Below, piece after piece: positions 21,365 to 32,519 of a DNA stretch of 64,000 bases. A model generated the notes under the pieces. It saw nothing but the letters and a program-made list of their open reading frames with translations. It was not told where the DNA came from and did no database searches. The translations under genes were made by a program, and so were the position numbers. Within the stretch, counting starts at the first letter, position 1, and every line of letters begins with the position of its first letter. The stretch is from Ottelia alismoides. Its lineage: Eukaryota; Streptophyta; Magnoliopsida; Alismatales; Hydrocharitaceae. The stretch is taken from NCBI GenBank assembly GCA_037367405.1, contig JAZKJV010005754.1, positions 62,001 through 126,000 of the forward strand. Direction: 5' to 3'.

Positions 21365-24346
21365 TTTTAATAATCGAAATCTGACTTGTGGTTAATTGAG
21401 AAATGTATCGTCTGTGTAGAAGAACCATGGAGATAAGATTTCGATGGATCAAACAAAATTCAGATAAAATAGGAGAGAGAGAGATAAAAAGAATGAAGTA
21501 AAGAGTCAGCTCTCTCCCATTTTATTATTAAACTATTTATTTATCTAGGTAAGTTTCCCTGGTTCGAACTTGAGGAGGAAGAGTACCTATATTACGGCTT
21601 TGGAGCAGAGGAGAAAATTTCGTGATCTTTATTTCTTCTTAAAAATGTAAGAAAAGACTTCAAAATAAGCACAACTTGATAAACAAAACCAGAAAAAAAC
21701 ACAACAAAAAGACACGCAAATTATCAAGAAATCTCGCTAGGGTAGTTGTGTAACTACCATAGAAAATTCGATGAAAAACAATCAAAATAAGGTCCAAAAT
21801 TGCTAAACAATTAAGAGGTAGAAGTGCAAGAAAAAGAAAATAATTCTGTTACAAGTAGGTCCCTGTCCAGGGACTAAACAACAAAGAAAACAAATTGTTT
21901 TGCATTTAGGTCCCTACACAAGGACCTAAATGCAAATACTGTAAATTTTGGAGCGCTCGTGAAATTTTGGAATGTTGTTGGGCTTAATATGCAATTTTCA
22001 CACCCCTTAACTATCAAAGATCAAGATTAGAAGCTCTTGCACGATTGTAGCCGTCCATGGAGGACACGTGTCGCCAGCCTGTACGCTTGACATTCTTAAT
22101 GTTTTCTTGTCTCTTCCAGATGCGGTTGGCGAAGATGCTTCTTCTCTAATTTCTATCTGATGAAGGAAAGCACACTCCGACCTCCTATAGGGCTAGAGGG
22201 GTGACACCTTCACCCCTCGAGCTCGCATGTGGGTGAGAAGGTGGCAAAGAAGACTGTGGCAGCCTCTAGACATCGACGAATGAAGCTCCTATGCATGAAC
22301 GTGTACTAGAGTTGTAAGAGCCCTGCACTTGAAAGATTTTGCACGATTCATCAAAGATGATGCTCCACTTGAATGATTGATGCTCTAGCTATGAATTAGA
22401 TATGCAATGTATGATTTGGGTTGCTCGATTTTGAATGAAATCGGCCAAGAACATGATAGTTTGCGTATCTAATAAAGTGTTTCCAGAAAAAAGATATAAC
22501 AGTGAAAATAGAAGATAGATGAAGGTGATTTTGAGTGAATCAGAACGGAAATTGAAAGGTGACTTGGTGTGCGTCTAAGAAGGTGATTAAAGGTCTCTAA
22601 TTACGTGCTTAAGTACTCAAAGTAGGACAAAGATCAAAGAAATAAAATGCAAAAGATGGATGAAATACCTGGGAGTAGAAGAGTGTATGACTCCACTTGT
22701 CGTCGCTCGATGGGGCGGCTTTCCCAGAGCTCCATGCGGCGGTGGCGGCGATGCAAGGCCAAGGTTAGCCTTAGAACTTCTCCTCCGATCAACCTTTTTC
22801 CACGCAGGTGCCTAAGACGGAGCTGTCACCTCCAGATCAGGGCAGAGTTGGGTGGAGAAGGTGGCTTATCAGCCAGGTTGGTTTCTGGGAGTTGGAAGTT
22901 CAAGAGAGTTAGTTATGAAATGGCGAGGTTGAGGGCTTTTTATAGGACGATCGTAGAGAAGTTCGGTGGAATCCAAGGGCTGGCGTGTATGGTGGTTGTT
23001 AGGAGGTGAAGATGAAGGGATTAGATTGGATGAAGGAGTTAGGAGGAGTGTGGTAAAATTTGTTGAACATCGAGCGTTGGAACATAACCAACGTCCTGGG
23101 TTCTTTGAAGAAGAAGACCCAGTTGCTGACACGTGTCAGCACCTACTTGGATGATCTCATGAAATAGATTAATAAATAGATATTAAATAGTAAATAAGGT
23201 TATTTGAAATTGGTATAAAAATGAAAAGTATAGATAATTAAATTATCTTAATTATGGTATAATTAACTTTTATAAATAATAAAAAAATTATGAAATATAA
23301 ATACTTTATTAATAAATAGGTATAAATAGTACTTGATAAATAGATAATTGATTTTAAAAATAACAATTTAATAAATAATATATCTTTTTTATAATATTTT
23401 AATTAATTGAATAATAAATAGAGTATATGTGAATTTTTTTATGGATTTTTATATATTAGTTATTATATTAATAAATATTTATATAAGTTGTATAGTTCAA
23501 TTTTACCTATAAATTATGGTTTTTGATTTATTTAAAATAATAAATAATATCCAAAAATTATGAAATAAATAATGATTAAAATACAAGATCATGAAAATCA
23601 TTAAAACAATAATTAAAGTGTTATACATAAAATAAATTTCCTAGAACCAAGTTGTAATTCGGTCCCAAAACTGACATTTTGCAAACGGACTCCGATTTTA
23701 TGAAATCACCTCCATTAATTAGAGAATATTATTTTATGAATTTAAAGCTGAGTAGAGTGGAGTTTTAGTTCGTATGAGAAAGTTATGATGTTCGGAAATT
23801 GAGATTTTGACAATTTACAGGTTGGTTTTCTTGGCATATATGCAAGATAATATTTTTACCTTATTTTTATATTTTTCTATAAAATTTTAGAAATAATTAG
23901 GAAAAGAGTTTGGTGAAAAATATGTTCATATGAATTAACTAAAAATCAATGAATATTTGGTAATTATTGGATAAATAATGAAGAATGTATAAAGTGTGAA
24001 TTTAATTATTATTTTTATTGTTTTCTTTCCTTACCTCCCCCTACTTATATATTTGTCGACCAATCCATGCTGACTTGGTCTCGGGGATTAGGTTATAAAT
24101 ATATCTTTCGTCTATATTTATTTTATAAATCACATTGTACATATATACATATCTACAATTTTCCTTTTCTTTGTTTTATTTATTTTTATTCTTTTATTTA
24201 TTTACATGATTTTGATGCATAAAAGTGCATTTTTATTCATGAATATGGTTTTGTTAAAAGATGAAAAATAATGAATATTTACATGTATTTTTTAAGAGTT
24301 ATAAGACAAAATGTAGATAAAATGTTAATGAATCATGGATTCATCA
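21365..24346 (-). repeat. E1 5' LTR
   Basis: It pairs with 8,411-11,369. The inner end next to the primer site is TA on the + strand (21,368-21,369), where the other copy keeps TG. The outer end 'ggattcatca' is intact. A perfect 16-base palindrome centred on cacgtg lies at 23,125-23,140 and is absent from the 3' LTR copy. TATA candidates are weak in this copy. The GC-rich block (22,640-23,150) yields spurious frames on both strands. Confidence 0.85.
23125..23140. promoter_or_regulatory. 16-base perfect palindrome with G-box core
   Basis: Gctgacacgtgtcagc is its own reverse complement, with cacgtg at the centre (the G-box recognised by plant bZIP/bHLH factors). Half of it, cacgtgtcagc, is shared with the solo LTR (36,722-36,732) and the E3 5' LTR (59,728-59,738). 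A regulatory role is inferred. Confidence 0.5.
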
Positions 24347-24351
24347 TCCAC
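24347..24351. repeat. Target site duplication of E1, right copy
   Basis: The bases tccac equal 8,406-8,410. Z gag continues immediately to the right. Confidence 0.75.
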
Positions 24352-25320
24352 CTACGTCGATTCAAGAGGTGAATGCTTTATGGGGCAATTATCCTGAAAG
24401 AAAACCTCAGGGCTAGAGTATAGCTATTCGACCATTCATTCCTCAGCAGGGTGGATGAAATTGCAAACCACGCCAATCCACCAGTCTTTTCACCAAGGAA
24501 ACAGTCAGAGACAGTAGTACCAACATCGGTAGCTGGCATATCGCAAACCATACCATCAGAAGCAGTTGACTGCTCAATTTTAGAATTAGTTTCGTCCTCC
24601 TCAATACAAACACTAACAGTATCCTCCTCATCCTTATCAGCCCTACCTCCAGCAGCAGTACTACCAGCAACCTCAGCTCCTGCAGATTGATGAATCTTTA
24701 GAGGCCTTTTATGTGAATCATGCTCAAATAATTAACAACACAAACGAGATGAGCCCTAAGAAGGATGAACTCACTACTACCAAGATAGTCATTCCTACGC
24801 AGGTGAAGGCGAACCCCAACAACTTCCGAAGAAAGAAGCAATCAGACCGTAATGCCACACACCCTATGGAGTAAGTTAAAATTCCTTTATGTTATCTAAT
24901 GTTGTTAATCTCAAGAGCGGTAGGACACTACAGTCGACTGCTACACAAAAGGGGAAGAACAAAGCTTCTATTGGCGAGTCTTCATCACCACTAACTGATG
25001 CAGTACTAAGCTCTGGATCTAAGGAGGAAGAAGGAGCAAGAGCACCCCTGAAAAAACAAAAAAATGAAGAAAACCAAAAAGAACCAAGAAATAATACCCA
25101 TGGCAGTGTTGATTCATCTAAGGAGATGCTGGCGCCAACAACCGATCTCGTGCAAGCTGACACGACTGAATTTCATGCTTTTGTTTTAGCTTCTATTTTG
25201 GATTATTATACTATGCTTAATCATTTGTATGTACATAAGAACACTTGTTTGCATGAAAATGAGGTTTTTGATGACATCCGCGTTTCATTTCCAGCTGCTT
25301 TGAAACAAAAAACCATTTAA
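24352..25320 (+). pseudogene. Z gag C-terminus and hinge
   Basis: After the E1 insertion the gag continues with 'IQEVNALWGNYPE' (about 24,362-24,400), a Ser/Thr/Gln-rich region with stops (24,450-24,720), then the open frame 24,889-25,320. That frame opens with 'NVVNLKSGRTLQST', the counterpart of the V-T-L-R-S-G-K motif that marks the gag-protease hinge in these elements. It runs through a Lys/Glu-rich stretch, ending at a stop at 25,320. No zinc knuckle is visible. The DNA between the frames is collinear but stop-rich. Confidence 0.6.
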
Positions 25321-25549
25321 TAAAAAATAGCCTTATTTAATCTCAGCATCATGGAAGTACTGCAAAATATTGTGCTGAAAATGTCATTACTCTAAGCCAT
25401 GGAGTACAAGCATGTGATGAAGAAAGGATTAAGGAGTCATGTACAACAAAGCATCGCAATAAAGGACATGAGAAAACTTTTGAGCACATTTTAACCATGG
25501 CAACTGTAAAAGCTATTAGCAACCTCCCAAGCAAAAAGGATTACGGAGC

Positions 25550-25990
25550 ACCTCTCATCAGATGCGAGATGTTCAATCAAGAAAATTAAAGAAGACTTCT
25601 TGACAACAACTCATCTATCAATCTTATGCCTACATCACTAGTCAAAGAATTTGGTTTAGGATAGCTGAAGTCTACAAGAATGATTCTACAGTTTGTAGAC
25701 AAATCAGTGAAGAAGCAAAAGGGAATATTGTAGGATGTAATTGTGACAACTCAAGGGATGCAGTTCCCAATGGACTTTATAGTCCTGGATATGGACACCT
25801 TAGCACCCTTATTTATACCCCTGATCATATTGGCTAGGTCGTTCCTTGGAACCACTGAAGCAGTGTTTGACTACGGTACTGAAAAGATCACCTTTCGCTC
25901 TAGCAGCGATAAGGCCCTGATTGAAATGATCCAAGTGCTGAAGCTCTCATAATCTTTGTCACATGAAAGTGAATAGATTCAGAAAGAGAC
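25550..25990 (+). pseudogene. Z aspartic protease
   Basis: Mixed + frames give 'GAPLIRCEMF' (about 25,547-25,576) and then the active-site stretch 'RLLDNNSSINLMPTSL' (about 25,592-25,640). The next readable part is 'LQFVDKSVKKQKGI' and an open frame at 25,743-25,952 with 'DFIVLDMDTLAPLF' and 'AVFDYGTEKITFRS'. The catalytic Asp is present, but the flap-side Gly of D-N-G-S-S is Asn. Stops and shifts between the pieces make it inactive. Confidence 0.68.
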
Positions 25991-26584
25991 AGAAGACTGT
26001 GACTTTTTGGCAAAAATCAGAGATACAACATTGTTTTTGGATGATAATGAAACCCAAGAACTCCTCTCCAAGGAGGAATGCATGGAAAGCACAATCAAAT
26101 TACCATTTTTTCTTGCAGATGAGGTTCTTGCTAATGGTTATGTCGATCTTATTGAGATCAATCCTTTCTCGTCAGAGTAAGACAAATTCATTGCAGATCT
26201 TTCGGACATCTTGTGTTCTGAGCCAAAAATAATCCAGGGAACAACATATAGTCGACAAAGCTAACATCACACAAAGTTGATGAAGCCACCACAGAGATGA
26301 CGCAGACCACCCCAAAGAAGAAACCATTATCCTCGTCAATGAAATACACCTTCAATGCGGGTGAGCGGAAGATGTTCCCGATCATCATAAATTCTTAGCT
26401 GACTGTGTATCAGGAATCTTGCTTTCTCGAGATTCTAGAAAGAAATCACAAGGCAATTTCATGGAAAACTATGGATCTCCATGGGATAAAACCTTCATTG
26501 TACTCGCACCACATCTACTTACAAGAAGAAAGCAGGCCTTTCCATGAATTTTAGCATCGGCTGAACCCAAACCTCTGAGAGATT
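25991..26584 (+). pseudogene. Z acidic linker and RT N-terminal block
   Basis: This is the same position as the acidic linkers in E1 and E3. The part at 26,325-26,400 corresponds to the 'LKYAFLG...FPVIISS' block found before RT in this class, and 26,420-26,580 to 'EILERNHKAISW...SHHIYL...RRLNP'. It is stop-rich. Confidence 0.55.
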
Positions 26585-27300
26585 GTGATGAAAGAAATCA
26601 GGAAGTGGTGTGATGCAAGCTTCATCTACCTCATCTTGGACTCAAAATGGGTAAGTTCATTACATGTGGTTACTCAGAAATCCGGATTCATTATTGTAAC
26701 GGAAGACAAAGGAGAGGAGATTCCTACTGGAGTACCTACATCATCTCGCATCTACGTGGATTACAGATGCACGAACCTAGACACCACGAAAGATCACTTC
26801 CCTTTTCCCTTCACTGATCAAACAATTGAAATACTTGTTATAAAAGAATACTTTTATTTCTTGGATGGGTACTCTGGATACAATCAAGTTGCTATAGCCT
26901 CTGAAGACCAAGAGAAAACCACCTTTACCTGTCCATTTGGGACATGCACCTTCAGACGCATGCCACTCAGATTGTGTAACATCCAAGCTGCATTTCAAAG
27001 ATGTATGCTTGTTGTACATGCTGACATGGTGGGCACTTTTCTTGAGGTATTGATGGACTACTGTTTAGTCTATGGTATTAACTTTGATAAGTGTCTGACT
27101 TATTTATATCAAGTACTTCAACGAAGATGCGAAGTTAATCTAGTGCTCTCATGGGAGAAGAGTCACTTCATGGTGATTAAGGGGATTATATTGGGTCACG
27201 TCATCTCCAAGAGATGCATGGAGGTCGACCCAACCAAGGTGAAAGTAATATAGAAACTTAAGCCATCTACCACATTGAAATAAGTTAGATTGGTATTGGG
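26585..27300 (+). pseudogene. Z reverse transcriptase with damaged catalytic box
   Basis: An open frame of 222 codons (26,585-27,253) shows 'SSRIYVDYRCTNLDTTKDHF' (fingers), 'YFYFLDGYSGYNQVAIAS', 'DQEKTTFTCPFGTCTF', 'AAFQRCM', then 'FLEVLMDYCLVYG', and 'LGHVISKRCMEVDPTKV'. The catalytic YxDD box reads LMDY: the second Asp is Tyr at about 27,055-27,065, which should abolish polymerisation. Compared with E1 and E3 the palm is otherwise well kept. Confidence 0.8.
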
Positions 27301-27840
27301 GCATGTTGGTCTTTTACCGAAGGTTCATCAAAGATTTTAGCAAGATTTCTCCATCTTGACTGAGCTTCTAGGAAAGGACACAAAATTTATTGTAGATGTT
27401 TCCTTTAATCAAATAATAAGAATAATGACCAAGGTTCATGCCCAACAACTACCTGATTGGTCTCTTCCATTCAAGATCATGACAGATGCTTCTAATTATG
27501 CCATTGGCATTGTATTGGGACAGCAATAGGATGGATGGCCATTTGCGATTCATTACGCTTGCAGAACTCCAGATGAAGCCTAGGAATCACACTGTCACTG
27601 TGAAAGAGCTGCTAGCCGTTGTGTTTGCGCTGGAGAAATTCATGTCCTATTTTCTTGGATCAAAGGTTATTGTCTACATTAACCATTCTGTCATACGGTA
27701 GTCACATAGAAAGAAGGATGCCAAGTCATGCTTACTTCATTGGATCCTTCTACTCCAAAAGTTTGACCTAGAAATATAAGATAAAACCTAGAGTTAAGAA
27801 TGTTGTCGCATGTAATCTTTTTAGAATTATTGAGATGAAG
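27301..27840 (+). pseudogene. Z RT connection and RNase H
   Basis: It continues RT in shifted frames: 'LGHVG' (27,298-27,312), 'LTELLGKDTKFI', then 'PFKIMTDASNYAIGIVL' (about 27,470-27,520) with the catalytic TDAS intact. An open frame at 27,486-27,701 then covers 'TVTVKELLAVVFALEKFMSY' and 'FLGSKVIVYINHS'. In the last motif the family Asp of YTDH is Asn. The C-terminal 'NVVADHLS' equivalent is eroded near 27,800. Confidence 0.68.
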
Positions 27841-28049
27841 AATCTTTAACAGTACATCATTCCGATCACTGAAACCTTCCCAGATGAATCTATATTGTTA
27901 GTAAGCTCGCTCCCTTAGTACACTAATATCATGAACTACCATGTCTCTAAGGAAGTCCCATGACATTGGTCGAAGCTTAAAGTGGACAACTTCATATACA
28001 TTTTTACCAATGGGAGGACCCATACTAGTGTAGTGAAGGTGCAGATTAT

Positions 28050-29170
28050 ATCTAGCGAAGATGCATTCCTAAGGAGGAGTATACAAGTGTCCTGAGGCAT
28101 TGTCATAAGTTAGAATCTTGTGGACACCATTCTGGAAAGCGGACAGTAGATATAGTTCTTCAATATAGCCTATGATGGTTGATGCCTTTTAGAGGTGCTA
28201 AAGAATATGTCAAAGGTTGTACTGACTCCTAAAAGTTGGGTGGTACCATCAGCTCCTGAGATACCATACTTATAAAGTATATCCAAATATCATGTGTTTT
28301 TTATGCATGGGGTGTCGACTTCATGGGCCCGTTTCTAAACCTTCAGATTTTTTAGTACATCTTGCTTGTTGTCAATTATGGCAGTCGATGTGTAGAGGCT
28401 ATAGCCACTCGAGCCGCTGATAGTCGCAATGTCTATCGATTCATTAAAGATAACATCATCTCACGATTTAGGATTCTCAAAATTTTGATATGTGATGGGG
28501 GTAGCCTCTTTATCAACAAAGAGGTAAATACGTTGATCGAGGAGTATGACATGAAACACTATGTCGCATCTCCTTACCACCTGCAAGCTAATGGCTTGGT
28601 TGAGTGTTCAAACAGCGAGATAAAGACAATCTTGCAAAAAATTGTATGTCCTGATTGTAAGAACTGGTCACAACTACTCTACTCTGTTCTTTGAGCTTAT
28701 CGAACAACGTAAAAGTCACCTTTAGGCATGTCTCCCTACCACCTAGTGTATGGAAAGACTTGCCTTTTGCCTGTCGAGCAAATTAAGAAATCATTATGGA
28801 TAGTTAGTGTACGCAATCTAGATGGAGATATAGCTGCCATGAACAAAATGATTTATCTGAATCAATTATCGGAATTCCGAGACTCTACGTACAACAACAA
28901 CCTGATGTATAAAGAAACGGTCAAGCGATGGCATGAAAACATATCAATAGAAAGACTTTGAGTCAAATTAGAAGGTGTGGTTGTTTGACTCTAAGTTTAA
29001 ATTAGTTCTAGGAATGCTCAAATGCAAATGGTCTTGTCATTTCATCATGACAAATGTGTGTGACAACGACACCATTGTTATATCAGGCTTGTCATATGAA
29101 GCACAACCTCTTGTAGTCAATGGCCAATTGTTGAAACCTTACCTCAAGCATAATAATTTCATGTCCATTG
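28050..29170 (+). pseudogene. Z integrase (DDE residues kept, frames broken)
   Basis: The zinc-binding N-terminus is readable at about 28,057-28,150 ('CIPKEEYTSVLRHCHKLE', 'CGHHSGKRT'). The core follows: 'VDFMGPFLN' (28,313-28,340, first Asp), 'LICDGGSLF' (about 28,480-28,510, second Asp) and 'ANGLVECSNSEIKTI' (about 28,588-28,632, catalytic Glu). A stop at 28,693 separates 'YRTT', and then 'MSPYHLVYGKTCLLPVE' begins at 28,728. The C-terminal domain (28,975-29,170) has 'LGMLKCKWSCHFI' and 'PLVVNGQLLKPYL'. All three catalytic residues survive despite the stops. Confidence 0.78.
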
Positions 29171-30489
29171 TAGATTCAGTTGATCTGAGTTCCCTGGTGT
29201 TGATAGACCAGACAACTAGAAAATCCAAAAATATCATCTCTTTTTCTTTTTTTTCTTCTTTTCATTTTTTTTTATTCTTTCTTCCCTTTCATCATTGTTA
29301 TACTCAGGATATGCTCCATCCTATATATGGGAGATGAGTAATTTGAGTATTCATTCTTTGATACCTTAACTATCTCCCAACTTGTTGATAATTCTTTTCT
29401 ATACGTAGGGCATCTTTACCCTAAATATAAGGGGAGACAGGTCGAGCCGATGATTTCGTACATTCTAATCCCCGATCATCCCATACAATATATTATACCT
29501 AGGATTAGTTAATCCTAAGTATAGAGGGGATGACCGACTTCACATTCTTTTAGTCATTGTAGACTTTTCTATACTTAGTATGAGTTATGTCTTCCTTACT
29601 ATTCCTTGATCACTGTGAGGACATAGTTTGGTTTATGTATAAGGGGTCGTATATATGTATATATATGTTAGCCATAACTCGTACTTTTATATTTTTCAAT
29701 AATATATCTAATATATAATATATCAAGTAAGGGTATACAATAATCAACTGAAAGAATACACTTGTAAAATCTACACCAAATCTTTGAAAATATGCACTCA
29801 CTTTCGTGTAAATATATGTACATACCTAGTTGACTAACCCTTATCAAAAATACTTAAAAATATTATAAATTTCAAGCCCTCATAAAAATTTGCAAAAATC
29901 TTTTTGGAAAAATCCCATATAAAGCCCAAAATAAAAAAACATCTTCAAAAAAATATTTTCTTGTATGGCATAAGCATTATGATAAGGACAATTGAACAAG
30001 TCCAATTAAAATCTAAAGATTAGAGCATAGTCTAGATGTTAATATACTTAATTTTAGAGGAACCTATTAAGGACTGGAATTGGGATGCTTCAGGTCTCTT
30101 TGACTTAATTATTTATGTTCTATAAGACTATGTTCGTGAGTCAAATCAATGTGACTGACTAGAACCTTTCATGTCATCGATATGACTCTTGAGATAGTGG
30201 CTTGACTTGATACCTTGCACTTATCACTTAGATCAACCAAGATGGATTATTGAGATATCTTGGAGTCTATGTCAGGATGATATTAGATCTCTTAGTCAAG
30301 GGTGGATCTGGAACTATTCTTGGGTACTACCGAAATCGATACTTCAACCCTATGTTTCTCTACTAGAATGGACATCTAATGGCTGGAGACTGGATTGAAA
30401 TAAAGCTTTGGATGTGTAATGGACTGCTAGCACATTTTTTCCAAGACCCTAAGACATGGGTGGATGATAAGTGCACTCCCAATTGCAGT
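29171..30489 (+). other. Z 3' non-coding region, first part
   Basis: A T-rich stretch (29,225-29,290) is followed by four hairpin/PPT-like units (29,305-29,650) and an AT-rich spacer to about 29,990. The conserved blocks come next: cttcaggtctctttgactta at 30,088-30,107, and 30,370-30,470 with 'ggacatctaatggctggaga', 'ttgaaataaagctt' and 'acattttttccaagaccc'. E3 has near-identical wording in the same order. The small frames here are not supported as genes. The region is cut at 30,489 by a solo LTR and resumes at 38,878. Confidence 0.6.
29305..29650 (+). repeat. Four hairpin/PPT-like tandem units in Z
   Basis: Units lie near 29,314, 29,406, 29,499 and 29,618, about 90-120 bp apart. Each combines an inverted repeat with a purine run: aggat/atcct then tatatgggaga; taggg/cccta then atataaggggaga; a perfect 7-bp stem taggatt/aatccta (29,500-29,517) then tatagagggga; and gaggacatag...tgtataaggggt. 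Confidence 0.6.
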
Positions 30490-32500
30490 TTTTGATAAGG
30501 TTATCGGATGTAGCACCCATGAAGGGAAGTGTGATTGTCAAAAGAAATATAAAAGAGAGAGTAGAATTGATGAATATAAGAATTAATGGAACTCTCTCTT
30601 TTCACTTGATATTTATAAGGTAAGTATCTCTGGATCGAACACAAGGAGGCGTGAAGTATCCTCAGAATTTGAAATCGAATTTGTGATTAAATTCTTCTTT
30701 ACAAACTCTTTTTTTGGTTTTTAGTTTTTGTTATTTTTATTTGGTTTTTAATTTTGTAATTTTTAAAGTTTTATTTTTATTTTGAAATTTTTATTTGATT
30801 TTCCAATTGTGATTAAACTTAGAAAAAGTATGATACTATAGAGTAGGTACAATATGGTGTAATAAGGTATTCTATATAGTAGTTAAAAAAGAAATTGATT
30901 TTTTATTTTAAATTGGGCAATATATTTTTAAAATGAATTTCTATACAGTAGATAGGTGAAATATGTATATGTGATACAATATAGGTAAGAACAAAGAAGA
31001 AAACCGAGCAACATGCTTGGAGAAACACGCAACAGAAAACTCAAAACAAAGACGAACTTTGGAAAATCAAAACAAATCAAAGAAGCAATAAAAATCCTAG
31101 AAAATACAATAAAACCTCACTAGGGTAGCTGTGTAACTACCCTAGAAAAATCGAAGATAAATAGAGTCTTTAGAGTGTCCAAATATCACCAAGAGTACAT
31201 GGGTACAACTGCAATAAACATTTTGGAAGAAATAAAGAGTTTTTGTATTTAAGTCCCTAGAGGGACCTAAATGCAATTTGTGAAAGTATTGGTTGTGTAC
31301 GTAAATTACAGAAGATGGATAGGCTTATTATGCAAATGCCACAGAGAACACGTGCATGCACAGATGGAATTGGATGCAGAGGAATTGTTTGCAATTACAT
31401 AAAGTACGAGGGCCTCCTTGTAAAATTCTTACCTCACATGCAGATCACATGAAGCTCCTTTCTACTTAAGTGAAGGGGCATCAGCAACTCTGGACCATTG
31501 GATCACCATGATCATATGGTATTTGTGCCTTCTAGAGATTGACCCATTCTTCCCCAATTTTTGATGTAGGTAGGCGTTGGTGATGTGATTCACGGTGGAA
31601 GAGGTTCTAATCTCCTTTGTTCGATGTTATGGGTGCCTTGATCAGGACCTAATCCTACGCAGGTGCTGTGTTGAGGTCGTGCTTCAGAAGATCTACAAGT
31701 GATGATTGATGGAAATCTGATGACTTGTTCACCTGCAAGTTGATACAATATCTCTAGATTTGATGTCTCAACCAAAAATCAAGTGCTAAAAGTGAAAAGA
31801 ATAGTCGAGATCCCGAACTAGATGAAGGATTTGGAATGGAAACATCGTGGATTTGAGATAAAGGGAAAATAGATGGGAATTGTGGCACCCCACCCTGTGA
31901 GAGGAGCGTCAGACCTAACTCCCTGAGATCCAGATACTCAGCAATAGCCACATTCATGCATAATGATTAACATTTGGAATGTAAAGAGGGAAAAGTAAAT
32001 AATAAAATGCTCAAATGACATTTATATCTTCATAGTTCCCTAAAATTTTCAAATTTACAATAGAGTCCACAAATTATTTTTATGTGACTAACAACTTAAA
32101 CTGCAGAAGCTACAAAAGTACAATAATAACCAATACATTTCTACAAGTGGAATTGTACCCATAGTGTGGTACAAACTGTAGAAGCTCAAGTGAGAACTGC
32201 TACTCAACAACATGCAAAGCCTAGATGGGTTTCCAAGAAAGTGCGTATGAGCAAAAAAACTCAGTACAACTAAATAGGCTAACCACATTACACTAACAGA
32301 AATGCAAAAGAGTAAAGAGAGGGATTTTCATGTTCCATTATTCTTCTTGTAAATTGTTGTTCACTATCCCAACCGCCAATAAATGGGTTGCATACAATTT
32401 ACTTCTTTTATTCTAGAAGTGACGGTAGTAGCATGCATAAATGAGCTCATCAATTTTTGTATTTACTTACATGAGTCGCTGGGGTTTAATCATATATGTG

Positions 32501-32519
32501 TATATATATATATATATAT
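32501..32519. repeat. (TA)n microsatellite
   Basis: Uninterrupted alternating TA for 19 bases inside the Tekay-like LTR. Confidence 0.9.

Larger units (their letters stand above)
8411..24346 (-). mobile_element. E1: complete-length Ty3/gypsy (Athila/Tat-like) retrotransposon
   Basis: This 15.9-kb minus-strand element has, in its own sense order, 5' LTR (24,346-21,365), tRNA-Asp-like primer site, leader, gag, protease, RT, RNase H, integrase, long 3' non-coding region, polypurine tract and 3' LTR (11,369-8,411). It is inserted into Z gag with a perfect TCCAC duplication. The two LTRs are clearly diverged by eye, with roughly one difference per eight to ten bases in the aligned first 150 bases, so the insertion is old. 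All reading frames are broken. Confidence 0.88.

Noticed and set aside
29220..29340. Phe-rich hydrophobic stretch after Z integrase as an envelope-like membrane segment
   Set aside because: It is a poly-T/C tract at the end of the integrase frame, short and without a signal peptide, other hydrophobic segments or glycosylation pattern.
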